Origin: an uncultured Sphingomonadaceae bacterium
GTDB lineage: Bacteria; Pseudomonadota; Alphaproteobacteria; Sphingomonadales; Sphingomonadaceae
DNA length: 64,000 nucleotides
NCBI GenBank assembly: GCA_947494305.1
Contig: CANLUL010000003.1
Span: 124,001 to 188,000, forward strand
Reading direction: 5' to 3'
A program made the translations under genes and the position numbers. Every line of letters starts with the position of its first letter. Within the stretch, counting starts at the first letter, position 1. The notes beneath the pieces are model-generated. The model saw nothing but the letters and a program-made list of their open reading frames with translations, ran no database searches and was not told where the DNA came from. This document shows positions 53,418-63,140 of the stretch, one piece after another.

Positions 53418-55508
53418 ATGACCGATGCTATTCCTTTGATCCGACTGGATGGAGACCATGTTTCGTTAGTGTTTTTACGCGCCTGCGAAAATATCGACCT
53501 GATTTATTGTGGACCAAGGCTGCCTGGCGATCAGAAACTTGAGGAGTTGGCGGCTTCGCAGCAATATGGCCAGCATGAAAATCAGCCTGATCATCCACCC
53601 ATCACAGGAATATTTCCACAAACAGGTGGTGGCTATGATGGCCCACCAGCACTTGAAATTGTTCAATCGGACCGGGTTGTGGATCCGGATTTCAGGCTGG
53701 ACGGTTTTGCGGGTTCGGACCGGCAAGCCAGATTTACATGGGCTGACGAAAGCGCGGGACTGCAGGTCGACCAGCTTTGGGAGATTGGAACAGGAGATAT
53801 TGTCAGGGTAACGACCGGATTGACCGCCCATAAGCAGAGCGCAACGGTGGTGACCGCCAGTTCTTTGGTTCTGCCATTGGCGAGCCGTTTTGATCGCTTG
53901 ACCTGGTTCCCCGGACGGTGGGCAAAAGAAGCGCAAGAAACCAAGCTGACAATCGACTCGCGCATCATGGATATGAGCACGCACGCGGGCAAGCCTGGCT
54001 TTGATGGTGGCAATTGGATCATGCTGGCCGACAGCGGGCAGGGCGACCAAATTGGCATTCACACATCCAGCTTGGGCAATCACAATGTGCAGGTTTTTCG
54101 CGATTTTGATGGACGCACTGTGGCCAAAATGGCGGCGCATTGTCCGACCGGTGGGATATCTCTGGCGGATGGTGGATCTAGCGATTTGGGTGTGATCGAA
54201 TTTTGCTATGCTCCGAACGCTGATCTTATGACCCAGCGGTTTCAGGACTATGTGCGAAACGAGATATTACCCAATCGTACAAACTGGGCGCCGCGCAAGG
54301 TGCATCTCAACAGCTGGGAAGCCCTGAGTTTCGATCTTAGCGAGAGCGGTTTGATGCAACTGGCTGATGATGCAGCAAAGCTAGGTGTCGAGCGGCTGGT
54401 GCTTGATGACGGCTGGTTCAAAAATCGGCGTAATGATCGCGCTGCTCTGGGCGATTGGAAGGTGGACGAAGCGATTTTCCCCAATGGGCTGACACCGTTG
54501 ATCGATCATGTGAAAAGCCTTGGCATGGATTTTGGTCTGTGGGTGGAACCGGAAATGATATCCCCCGACAGTGATCTGTATCGCGCGCATCCTGACTGGT
54601 GTCTGCATGGTCAAGGCGACGATAGACCAACGGAGCGCAACCAGTTGGTTCTTGACCTGACTCGCCCTGAAGTGCGCAAGTATATCAAACATGCTCTTGA
54701 TGCTTTGCTGCGTGACAATGATATCGCCTATCTGAAATGGGATCATAATCGTCGGCTGTTTCCGGATAACGGATGCCAGCAAGACGGCATTCGTGAGCTG
54801 CTGAAACACATGCGCGAAAAATGGCCGGATGTTGAAATGGAAATCTGTTCAAGCGGTGGCGGGCGGATATCGACTGCCTATTTGCGGCATTGTCACCGGG
54901 TTTGGCCCAGCGATAATAACGACCCGATTGAACGGTTGCCGATCATGCAAAGCTGGAGCCGCTTTCTACCGTTGGAGGTTTTGGGTAATCATGTCGGACC
55001 ATCGCCCAATCCGATAACCGGCCGTCAAACGAATATGGATTTTCGCTCCAAGGTGGCGGTATTTGGCCATATGGGAGTGGAGGCCAATCCTGCGGATATG
55101 AGTGATGCAGACCGCGATTGCCTTGCCGCGCATATAGCATTGTACAAACAGTGGAGATCAGTTTTGCATAGCGGAGACTATGCCAGGCTTGATCATCCTG
55201 ATGATGGCATATTTGCGCATATGGTTGTGGGGGGTGATGCCGCAATCGGAATGGCCGCCCAAACCGGGTTTGGAGAAAACTTCAACGCCGCGCCGGTTCG
55301 TTTGAAAGGACTGGTGCCGGACGCGCAATATCTGGTTCAGCTACCCAAGCCATGGCCGAAAAAGGCGTCCCAATATCTACCCGATGCCGGGCGTTGGGGC
55401 GATGGACTGCGCCTCACCGGTCAGGCATTGATGCAGCAAGGCTTGACGCTTCCGCTGACCCATCCGGAAACGGCATGGTTGTTCACTTTACAAAGGATTG
55501 TTTCATGA
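53418..55508 (+). CDS. alpha-galactosidase, glycoside hydrolase family 36
   Basis: The 696-residue enzyme hydrolyses terminal alpha-galactosides. The GH36 nucleophile is D442 in YLKWDHNR and the acid/base is D499 in PSDNNDPIERL. LDDGWF, EPEMISPDSDLYRAHPDW and CSSGGGRI are further family motifs. No signal peptide is visible, so it acts in the cytoplasm on imported sugar. The ATG at 53418 is preferred to a TTG at 53388. Its stop overlaps the beta-galactosidase start as ATGA. Confidence 0.95.
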   Translation: MTDAIPLIRLDGDHVSLVFLRACENIDLIYCGPRLPGDQKLEELAASQQYGQHENQPDHPPITGIFPQTGGGYDGPPALEIVQSDRVVDPDFRLDGFAGSDRQARFTWADESAGLQVDQLWEIGTGDIVRVTTGLTAHKQSATVVTASSLVLPLASRFDRLTWFPGRWAKEAQETKLTIDSRIMDMSTHAGKPGFDGGNWIMLADSGQGDQIGIHTSSLGNHNVQVFRDFDGRTVAKMAAHCPTGGISLADGGSSDLGVIEFCYAPNADLMTQRFQDYVRNEILPNRTNWAPRKVHLNSWEALSFDLSESGLMQLADDAAKLGVERLVLDDGWFKNRRNDRAALGDWKVDEAIFPNGLTPLIDHVKSLGMDFGLWVEPEMISPDSDLYRAHPDWCLHGQGDDRPTERNQLVLDLTRPEVRKYIKHALDALLRDNDIAYLKWDHNRRLFPDNGCQQDGIRELLKHMREKWPDVEMEICSSGGGRISTAYLRHCHRVWPSDNNDPIERLPIMQSWSRFLPLEVLGNHVGPSPNPITGRQTNMDFRSKVAVFGHMGVEANPADMSDADRDCLAAHIALYKQWRSVLHSGDYARLDHPDDGIFAHMVVGGDAAIGMAAQTGFGENFNAAPVRLKGLVPDAQYLVQLPKPWPKKASQYLPDAGRWGDGLRLTGQALMQQGLTLPLTHPETAWLFTLQRIVS

Positions 55509-57433
55509 AGCTGGGCTGTTGTTTTTATCCCGAACATTGGCCCGAAGACATGTGGGCAGGCGACGCGCGGCGCATGGCCGATATGGGTCTGTCACTGGTG
55601 CGGATTGGCGAATTTGCGTGGAGCCGACTGGAACCAGAACCCGGTCAATATGACTGGGACTGGTTGGACCGGGCGATTGTGACACTCGGCGATGCAGGCT
55701 TGCAGGTGATTTTGGGAACCCCGACTGCAACCCCGCCCAAATGGCTGGTAGACCAGATGCCCGATATGGTGGCGGTTGATGCAGATGGGAAACCCCGAAA
55801 ATTCGGATCGCGTCGGCACTATTGTTTCTCGCATCGCGGGTATCGGGAGGAATGTCGCCGTATCGTGAACGCGATGGCCAAACGTTACGGCGACAATCCG
55901 GCAGTGACAGCGTGGCAAACCGACAATGAATATGGCTGCCATGAAACCACAGTGAGCTATTCGGACGCTGCTGCAGAAGCTTTCCGGGTCTGGTTAGCAC
56001 AGAAATATAGCAATGTTGATGCGCTGAACAAAGCGTGGGGCAATGTCTTTTGGTCAATGGAATATCGAGATTTTTCAGAAATTGAGCCGCCCAATCTGAC
56101 AGTGACAGAACCCAATCCTTCGCATGTATTGGACTATCGCCGCTTTGCGTCCGACGAGGTGCGCAGCTTCAATCAGTTACAGGTCGATATCTTGCGGGAA
56201 CATGCACCGGGCCGCGATATCATCCATAATTTCATGGGATTTGTGACCGATTTCGATCATCATGATGTCGGCGCTGATATCGATATTGCCAGTTGGGACA
56301 GCTATCCGCTGGGTTTTCTGGAACAATATTGGTTCGGGGTTGAGGAAAAAAATGCTTATGCCCGTCAGGGTCATCCCGATATCGCTGCCTTCCATCATGA
56401 TCTCTACCGGGGTTGTTGCAAAGATGGCCGCTGGGCGGTGATGGAACAGCAGCCGGGGCCGGTAAACTGGGCCCGCTGGAATCCAATACCGCTGCCCGGA
56501 ATGGTAAAGCTCTGGACATTGGAGGCTGCGGCGCATGGCGCAGAATTTTGTTCCTATTTCCGCTGGCGACAGGCCCCTTTTGCACAGGAACAGATGCACG
56601 CGGGATTGTACCGGCCCGATAATGTAATCGCACCAGGCGGTGAAGAGGCGGCACAGGCGGCGAAGGACCTAGCCGCACTTGGCCTGTCGGACCATTCTGA
56701 CCAAGCACCGGTTGCGCTGGTCTTTTCCTATGAAGCTGACTGGTTATTCCAGACCCAGCCGCAGGGGCATGATTTTCGCTATATTGAACTGGCCTTCGAA
56801 ATGTATAGCGCGCTGCGTCAACTTGGTCTCAATGTCGATATTGTTTCGCCCGAGGCTGACTTAAGTGGCTACAAGATGGTCGTTGTTCCGTCGCTACCTA
56901 TCTTGACGGCAGAACTAGTCGCCAAAATCGCGGGGCTGGATGTACCGGTTTTATTTGGTCCGCGCAGTGGCAGCAAGACAGCTGATTTACAGATACCGCC
57001 GGAGCTACCGCCGGGGCCGCTACAGGATGTGCTGCCGGTTAAAATCGCGCGCGTAGCCAGTATGCGCCCCGATATGCCGGGAAATCCAAGCCGTTGGTCG
57101 GAAGAGGTGGAAGCCTCATTGGGTGGAGACGCCATGTTGGAAGATCCACAAGCCACTGTATTTAAAAGAAATAATATTTCTTATCTATCCGCGTGGCCAA
57201 CAGCGGATCTCTTGGAAACAGTGTTTCGGAATATGGGTGAAGATGCCGACCTGACTTTAAAAGCCATGCCGCCGGGCCTTCGCATAAGGCAACATGAAGG
57301 GCACATATTTGCTTTCAACTATGGATCGTTAGACTGCGATTTGCAGCAGGCGTTTCCGGCCCTGCAAGAAGACCAGATGCTGGTGGGGTCGGTAAACTTG
57401 CAAGCCGCAGGTACCGCCGTCTGGAAAGTTTGA
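55505..57433 (+). CDS. beta-galactosidase, glycoside hydrolase family 42
   Basis: The 642-residue enzyme has the GH42 pattern: GCCFYPEHWPEDMWAGDARRMADMGLSLVRIGEFAWSRLEP at the start, the acid/base E142 in AWQTDNEYGCHET, and the nucleophile E314 in WAVMEQQPGPVNWA. A trimerisation-type domain follows from about residue 390. There is no signal peptide, so it is cytoplasmic. It is translationally coupled to the alpha-galactosidase by a 4-base overlap, so the cell probably handles both alpha- and beta-galactosides through the same symporter. Confidence 0.94.
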   Translation: MKLGCCFYPEHWPEDMWAGDARRMADMGLSLVRIGEFAWSRLEPEPGQYDWDWLDRAIVTLGDAGLQVILGTPTATPPKWLVDQMPDMVAVDADGKPRKFGSRRHYCFSHRGYREECRRIVNAMAKRYGDNPAVTAWQTDNEYGCHETTVSYSDAAAEAFRVWLAQKYSNVDALNKAWGNVFWSMEYRDFSEIEPPNLTVTEPNPSHVLDYRRFASDEVRSFNQLQVDILREHAPGRDIIHNFMGFVTDFDHHDVGADIDIASWDSYPLGFLEQYWFGVEEKNAYARQGHPDIAAFHHDLYRGCCKDGRWAVMEQQPGPVNWARWNPIPLPGMVKLWTLEAAAHGAEFCSYFRWRQAPFAQEQMHAGLYRPDNVIAPGGEEAAQAAKDLAALGLSDHSDQAPVALVFSYEADWLFQTQPQGHDFRYIELAFEMYSALRQLGLNVDIVSPEADLSGYKMVVVPSLPILTAELVAKIAGLDVPVLFGPRSGSKTADLQIPPELPPGPLQDVLPVKIARVASMRPDMPGNPSRWSEEVEASLGGDAMLEDPQATVFKRNNISYLSAWPTADLLETVFRNMGEDADLTLKAMPPGLRIRQHEGHIFAFNYGSLDCDLQQAFPALQEDQMLVGSVNLQAAGTAVWKV

Positions 57434-57458
57434 GCGCAAGTCTGGAGTTGTGCTGAAC

Positions 57459-58670
57459 TCAGCCCGACTTCACATCCCGAAACGGCATATTGCGATCGAC
57501 TTCCATTTCGCGTGGTAGTCCCAGGATGCGCTCGGAGATAATGTTGCGCTGTATCTGATCACTGCCGCCGCCAATGCTGTGCATATAGGATTTGGCGGAA
57601 TCGAAATTCATGTCAGCTGAATCCGGGAAGGCCTCGCCATCAAACAGGCCTGCGGGACCCAGTATTTCTCCTGCTACTCGCGCTTCGCCATGCTGTACAC
57701 GAGACATGGCCAGCTTGCCGAGCGACATGAGCGATGACGATCCATTCTCGATAATCTCCGCCTTGGCGCGGCGCATGTTGAGCGCGTTGAGGTGTCGGTA
57801 AGCAACGGCCTGCGCGATTTTCTGCCGCAAGACGGGATCGTTCAGTTTTTCGTGACGCCGGGCCAGACCAACCAGCGGGTGGACCTTGCTTTTATCTTTG
57901 CCCTGTCGCTCAGTCGCACCTTCACCCATGATCAATCGTTCATAGGCGAGGGCGGTTTGCAGGACCTTCCAGCCGCCGTTCAATTCGCCAACAATATAGC
58001 GGGCCGGAATACGCGCCTCATTGATGAAAATCTCGTTGAATTCAGACTCGCCAGTAATCTGGTTGATCGGCCGGATATCGACGCCATCCTGTTTCATCGG
58101 AAAGATGAAGAAGGTAATGCCGCTATGTTTGGATACATCCCAATCTGTGCGGGCGATCAGCATGCCATAGGTGGCTTCATTAGCATTGGAGGTCCAGATT
58201 TTCTGGCCCGTAACCACATATTCGCCGCCGTCTTTCCCGGGAACATATTCGGCCTTGGTCCGGACACCTGCCAGATCGGAACCCGCATTGGGCTCGGAAT
58301 AGAGCAAGCAGCTAAACGCCCCGGTGAGCATCTTGGGCAGCAGCTCCTGTTTGAGTTCGGGGCTGCCCATCCGGTAAACCGTAACAGCGCCCAGATTGAA
58401 CCGATCCTGCGACCGCCCAATGACGTTCCGGGATTTCAGGATGTTTTCGATAATCCTGGCCTGTTTGGTGTTGTAGTCGCGTCCGTACCAGTCGGATGAC
58501 CAGGTCGGTACCGCGTAACCAGCTTCCAGCAATGTCGTTAGCCAGGATTTTGTATCGAGCTTATCCTTGCCCTTTTCACATCGCTTCTCGCTATCCCAAT
58601 GGGCATCGAGCCAGGCTTCCAGTTCAATGGCCACGTCTTCATTTGATATTTCTTTGGGATTGCTAGCCAT
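57459..58670 (-). CDS. acyl-CoA dehydrogenase, larger subunit type
   Basis: The 403-residue flavoprotein has the acyl-CoA dehydrogenase fold: CLLYSEPNAGSDLAGVRTKAEY, GQKIWTSNANEATYGMLIARTD, and the C-terminal MHSIGGGSDQIQRNIISERILGLPR. The ATG at 58670 shares its first base with the stop of the upstream dehydrogenase. Paired, adjacent dehydrogenase genes of this kind often make heteromeric enzymes for steroid or branched side chains. The frame is open further upstream, but that reading lies inside the neighbour. Confidence 0.9.
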   Translation of the reverse strand: MASNPKEISNEDVAIELEAWLDAHWDSEKRCEKGKDKLDTKSWLTTLLEAGYAVPTWSSDWYGRDYNTKQARIIENILKSRNVIGRSQDRFNLGAVTVYRMGSPELKQELLPKMLTGAFSCLLYSEPNAGSDLAGVRTKAEYVPGKDGGEYVVTGQKIWTSNANEATYGMLIARTDWDVSKHSGITFFIFPMKQDGVDIRPINQITGESEFNEIFINEARIPARYIVGELNGGWKVLQTALAYERLIMGEGATERQGKDKSKVHPLVGLARRHEKLNDPVLRQKIAQAVAYRHLNALNMRRAKAEIIENGSSSLMSLGKLAMSRVQHGEARVAGEILGPAGLFDGEAFPDSADMNFDSAKSYMHSIGGGSDQIQRNIISERILGLPREMEVDRNMPFRDVKSG

Positions 58671-59779
58671 TATGCTGCCTCCAACTGTGTGAGATATTGG
58701 TCGCGGTGATGATCCGATGATCCAAACAGCCAAAGCCCGGTTCGCGCCCTTCGCCAATAAAGATGGGCGGGATGTTCCCAGGTATAAGCGATGCCGCCAT
58801 GCATCTGAATGGCCTGGGCAGTGACATCGCGATAGGCATCGGCACAGGCAAAGCCGGCCAGATTGACCAGCGTCTGGGCTTCATCCGAACCCTTCGCAAA
58901 GGCTTCGGCGGCATGACGTGCGGCCGATGTCGCGGACTCTACTTCGACCAGCATATCGGCAGCCATATGTTTCATCGCCTGATAGCTGCCAATCTGTCGT
59001 CCGAATTGATAGCGGGTCTGCAGGTAGTCGATCGTGATATCAAAAATCCGCTTCACACCGCCGGCCTGTTCACCCGCCAATGCAATGCGAGCGAGGTTCA
59101 TTGCATGATCAACGGCAACGCCATTAACTCCTTCGAGTAACTGGCCAACTGCTCCCGACAGTGTGATTTGCGACAATCGCAAAGTGGGGTCATTGGTTTT
59201 CAGCGTGCTGAGTGCAACGCCGGGCGCATCGGGTGCGACAAGGAAAGCACGAATCTCATTATCGACATTGGCGATGACCAATATGCGGCCCGCCGTTTCA
59301 GCATGCATCACAAATGAAGCGTTGCCATCCAATTGCCAACTGTCGCCGTTTTGTCGGGCAGTCACGTCAACGCCAGCGGTGGTCCAAAGGCCTTTTTCTC
59401 CGGTCATAGCAATGGCGATGGTCAGTTGCCCGGCAACAATTTTGGACAATATCTGCGACTTCATATCGTCATTTGTCGAAGCGCCGGTCAGGCTGCTTGC
59501 TACAACGGCTGTAGAGATAAACGGACTGCAAAGAAGGCGGGAGCCGGCCTCTTCCATCAGCATCTCTAACAATATCGCATCACCGCCAATGCCGCCATAT
59601 TCCGGATCTACCAGAAGGCTAAGAATGCCCATATCCGCCATTTCTTGCCAAAGAGCAGGATCATAGCCAGCATCTGTATCGATGGCCTTGCGCAGTGCTT
59701 CTTCATCGGCGCGTTGTTCCAACAAACGGGCAAAGCTATCCCGCATGGCGATCCGTTCTTCTGCTGAAATTGTCGTCAT
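58670..59779 (-). CDS. acyl-CoA dehydrogenase, partner subunit
   Basis: The 369-residue protein has the dehydrogenase N-terminal domain (MADMGILSLLVDPEYGGIG), a middle beta domain with weaker substrate motifs, and the C-terminal RYQFGRQIGSYQAMKHMAADML and IQMHGGIAYTWEHPAHLYWRRA. Motifs for FAD binding are partial compared with its partner, which fits an alpha-beta heteromer in which the subunits share the cofactor site. It is the first gene of the two-gene minus-strand operon. Confidence 0.9.
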   Translation of the reverse strand: MTTISAEERIAMRDSFARLLEQRADEEALRKAIDTDAGYDPALWQEMADMGILSLLVDPEYGGIGGDAILLEMLMEEAGSRLLCSPFISTAVVASSLTGASTNDDMKSQILSKIVAGQLTIAIAMTGEKGLWTTAGVDVTARQNGDSWQLDGNASFVMHAETAGRILVIANVDNEIRAFLVAPDAPGVALSTLKTNDPTLRLSQITLSGAVGQLLEGVNGVAVDHAMNLARIALAGEQAGGVKRIFDITIDYLQTRYQFGRQIGSYQAMKHMAADMLVEVESATSAARHAAEAFAKGSDEAQTLVNLAGFACADAYRDVTAQAIQMHGGIAYTWEHPAHLYWRRARTGLWLFGSSDHHRDQYLTQLEAA

Positions 59780-59970
59780 ATGAAGCCTTTAAGAATTTTG
59801 TTTTTGGAATGGCGATTGCATAACCACCGTAAGACATGAGGCCTAGTTTCATTTTGACCAATTGGCAAAACTATTGGTTCTGAAAAGAAGTTGGATGATC
59901 TAATTCATGGGCTTGCGCTGGCGCATGATGATGCCTAGCCTGACCAAAATAATATAAGAATATTGGGGGA

Positions 59971-61719
59971 ATGTGTGTGGCCGTTCAAATGAAACAGATT
60001 TTCAAGCCAATGGCTTTGGGCCTGACTTGCCTGTTGCTGGCCAGTTGCAAAACCACGGGTCCGGCTGAAACGGCCATTGCTCCGACAGTTGCCATTGCCG
60101 ATACTATCTATCTGGGCGACAATATTGTGACGATGGATCCGGCCGTTAAAGATGCCGAAGGCGTGGCCGTTTCCGATGGAAAGATTATCGCGGTTGGCGG
60201 CCGTGAAGAGATTCTGCGGCACAAAGGTCCCGATAGTGATGTCACGGAACTTGGCGGCAAGGCCCTGGTTCCAGGATTTATCGATGCCCATGGCCATGTG
60301 ACTTTTCAGGCGGCGTTGCTTTCTGCGGTCAACCTGTCGTCGCCGCCCGTGGGCAAGGTCAAGAATATCGACGATCTAAAAAGCACGCTCAAGTCACATA
60401 TTGAAACCAACAAGATTGCCAAGGGCGAGTGGATTTTTGGGTACGGCTATGATGAATCACTCATGGCAGAAGGGCGGCATCCCATCCGTACCGACCTGGA
60501 TGATGTATCGACCGACCATCCCATCTACCTGCTGCACGTTTCCGGCCATCTGGGCAGCGCCAATAGCGCTGCGCTAAAAATTGGCAATGTGGAGCCGGAT
60601 ACACCTGATCCAGAAGGTGGCGTCATTCGCCGGATGGCCGATGGAAAAACGCCTGATGGGGTGCTCGAAGAACGGGCGCAATATGCCGTGCAGGCCAAAT
60701 TGCCAACACCAACGCCGCAACAAGCTTTGGCTGGTTTGGCGGCTGTCCAGAAACTCTACGCGCGCTATGGCGTAACCACTGTGCAGGATGGTGCAGCGTC
60801 GCAGCCAGCGATCGATTTGGTGCGCGCCGCCAACGCGCAGGGATTATTGTCGCTCGATATTGTCAGCTATTTTCATCTGCGGACTCCCGAACAGGATTTG
60901 CCGCCGGCGGAGCAGTTTTCTGGTTATGACGGCCGGTTCAAACTGGGGGGTGTCAAGCTGGTGCTCGATGGTTCACCGCAAGGCAAGACAGCCTATCTAA
61001 CCAAGCCTTTTCATATTGTGCCAGCAGGACAAAAGCCGGATTATCGCGGCTATCCCAATTATCCGACCGACAAGGTCAATGCGATGGTGAACAAGGTGCT
61101 TAGCCATAATGTACCGTTGATCGCGCATGCTAATGGTGATGCCATGGGTGATGAGCTGATCAATGCGGTCGAGGCATCGCATGCGAAGGGTGAAAAGGGC
61201 AAAGGCCGCACGGTTATGATCCACGCCCAGACCGCGCGGGAGGATCAACTCGATCGGATGGCGAAGCTGCGCATGATTCCGTCTTTTTTCTCCAGCCATG
61301 TATTTTTCTGGGGTGACTATCATCGCGACAGCGTGTTGGGGCCGGTTCGGGGCTCGCGGATTAGCCCGACCAAATCCACATTGGATCGGGGCATGGTCTT
61401 CACGACCCATAATGATGCACCGATTGTTCCGCCTGACATGATCCGGTTGCTCTGGGCAACCAGCCACAGGGAAACGCGGTCGGGTAAGATATTGGGCCCG
61501 GAACAACGGGTATCGATCTATGACGCGCTGAAGTCGATGACCATCAACGCGGCCTATCAGAATTTTGAAGAGGATCAGAAAGGATCGATTGCAATCGGCA
61601 AGCAAGCGGATTTTGTGGTTCTTTCGGAAAATCCGCTCAATGTCGAACCGGCCGATCTGCTGCGCGTCAAAGTGATGAAAACCGTATCCCGCGGCAAAAC
61701 GGTGTTCGAGCGGAAATAA
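59971..61719 (+). CDS. amidohydrolase family lipoprotein (YtcJ-like)
   Basis: The 582-residue protein begins with a lipoprotein signal (LTCLLLASC, Cys26 from the 59971 start). It then shows the amidohydrolase barrel: ALVPGFIDAHGHVTF with the HxH metal pair, HANGDAMGDELINAVE, IHAQTAREDQLDRM and HNDAPIVPPDMI, ending GKQADFVVLSENPL. YtcJ-like members hydrolyse formamides or other amides; the substrate is unknown. GGGGGA sits directly before the ATG at 59971, so GTG 59977 or ATG 59989 may be the true start. Confidence 0.87.
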   Translation: MCVAVQMKQIFKPMALGLTCLLLASCKTTGPAETAIAPTVAIADTIYLGDNIVTMDPAVKDAEGVAVSDGKIIAVGGREEILRHKGPDSDVTELGGKALVPGFIDAHGHVTFQAALLSAVNLSSPPVGKVKNIDDLKSTLKSHIETNKIAKGEWIFGYGYDESLMAEGRHPIRTDLDDVSTDHPIYLLHVSGHLGSANSAALKIGNVEPDTPDPEGGVIRRMADGKTPDGVLEERAQYAVQAKLPTPTPQQALAGLAAVQKLYARYGVTTVQDGAASQPAIDLVRAANAQGLLSLDIVSYFHLRTPEQDLPPAEQFSGYDGRFKLGGVKLVLDGSPQGKTAYLTKPFHIVPAGQKPDYRGYPNYPTDKVNAMVNKVLSHNVPLIAHANGDAMGDELINAVEASHAKGEKGKGRTVMIHAQTAREDQLDRMAKLRMIPSFFSSHVFFWGDYHRDSVLGPVRGSRISPTKSTLDRGMVFTTHNDAPIVPPDMIRLLWATSHRETRSGKILGPEQRVSIYDALKSMTINAAYQNFEEDQKGSIAIGKQADFVVLSENPLNVEPADLLRVKVMKTVSRGKTVFERK

Positions 61720-61721
61720 GC

Positions 61722-63134
61722 TCAGTTCTGTGCGATAGTCTGGACCGGATCATCAACCGGAAAAGGCTCATCGCCTAGCGCCAGATGCAAGTTGATCCGG
61801 TTTTCAATCCGCGCCCGCCTTGCTTCGACCGCCCGGGTCTGTGCGGCAATCGCGGTTGTCTGGGCATTGATCAGATCAAAGATGGTTGAGCGGCCATTGA
61901 TATAGCGGCTGCGGGTCAGGTTTACCGCCGTGCTGGCTTCTTCGGCTGCGACTGCGGTGGAATCGACCTGTTGCTGCAATGTGTCCTCGGCATCGAGCCG
62001 ATCCTCCACTTCCTGAAACGCAGTCAATGTTGCTTGTGCATAGTCAAACAATGCCGCGCGTGCGAGTTCACCCTGCCTGTCAGCTTCGGCAAGCAGTGCG
62101 CCTCCTCGAAACAGCGGCTGCAACAATCCGGCGGAAATCGCATTGATATAGGTGCCGGGGTCAAACAGGTCGCCGAAATTCCCCGAACGCGCATTGGCGT
62201 CAAAGCGCAATGTCAATTGTGGGAACATCGCATGTCGGGCCTCGGTTGCCCGAAGGCCCGCTGCATCCACCCGTGCTTCAGCCGCAATCAGATCGGGTCG
62301 TCCGGCCAGGACGGAAACAGGCGCGGTCAAGGATGGCAGAGCGACAGGTGTGATCAGATCACTGGCACCCGCGGCCTGGCCAGATGGATATGCACCGGTC
62401 AGCACTTCCAGAGCGCGGGCCGCATTAGCGGCTGCCCTGAGCGATGCCTGTAACCGGTCTTCGCTGTTGGAAACCTGCACCTGCGCCAGACGCACATCAA
62501 GGCGAGACGCAAGGCCGGCCCGGAAACGCGCATCGGTTATCCGCAACGTGTCTTTGCGCCGATCAAGGTCGCTGCGGGCCAGGTCCAAAGTGATCCGGGC
62601 GGCGCTGCGATCATACCAAGCGCGAGTGACGGATGCTGCCAGCGCCTGTCTCGCGGCCGCAAAGTTGGCAGCTGCTACCCGGGCATCGGCACTACCGGCC
62701 CGGGCCAGCGCCAGATTACGGCCCCAGATATCGGCTTCCCAGCTTGCCGCGAACGCGCCGTCATAAACCGCCGCCGAATTTTCCGCATCGGTTGCGGTTC
62801 CCGAGATATCGACCGAGGGAAACAAACCCGCTCGCGATACCCGCATCGCTGCGCGCGCGGCCCGAAGCTGGGCCAATACCGATTGCAAATTGCGGTTACT
62901 GGCAAAAGCGCGATTGATGGCCTGCTCGAGTGATTCATCCTCAAACCGTGACACCCAACCGGAATTGGAAATTTCGACCTGTTCCGCATTTGCGACATCG
63001 ACCGGTAGTTCGGGACGCGCTGCCCAATTGTCAGGAGCAAGTGGAACAGTGGACTGATCCAGCGCGGGACCGCCCCGAATGGCACAGGCAGAGAGCGATG
63101 TCAGAACAAGCAGTGACAATATTCGGCGGTTCAT
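61722..63134 (-). CDS. RND efflux outer membrane factor (NodT family lipoprotein)
   Basis: The 470-residue TolC-like protein starts MNRRILSLLVLTSLSAC with a lipobox cysteine at 17 and has the two repeated coiled-coil parts of the family (ALEQAINRAFASNRNLQSVLAQLRAARA; ARDAEARVDAAGLRATEARHAMFPQLTL-like second repeat). It forms the outer-membrane channel of a tripartite pump. The ATG at 63134 is chosen; a TTG at 63140 abuts the upstream stop. The adaptor gene precedes it by 6 bases. Confidence 0.92.
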   Translation of the reverse strand: MNRRILSLLVLTSLSACAIRGGPALDQSTVPLAPDNWAARPELPVDVANAEQVEISNSGWVSRFEDESLEQAINRAFASNRNLQSVLAQLRAARAAMRVSRAGLFPSVDISGTATDAENSAAVYDGAFAASWEADIWGRNLALARAGSADARVAAANFAAARQALAASVTRAWYDRSAARITLDLARSDLDRRKDTLRITDARFRAGLASRLDVRLAQVQVSNSEDRLQASLRAAANAARALEVLTGAYPSGQAAGASDLITPVALPSLTAPVSVLAGRPDLIAAEARVDAAGLRATEARHAMFPQLTLRFDANARSGNFGDLFDPGTYINAISAGLLQPLFRGGALLAEADRQGELARAALFDYAQATLTAFQEVEDRLDAEDTLQQQVDSTAVAAEEASTAVNLTRSRYINGRSTIFDLINAQTTAIAAQTRAVEARRARIENRINLHLALGDEPFPVDDPVQTIAQN

Positions 63135-63140
63135 TTTCAA

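Noticed and set aside
53475-54140. Minus-strand open frame of about 221 codons opposite the alpha-galactosidase
   Set aside because: It is antisense to the GH36 N-terminal domain, with no domain of its own.
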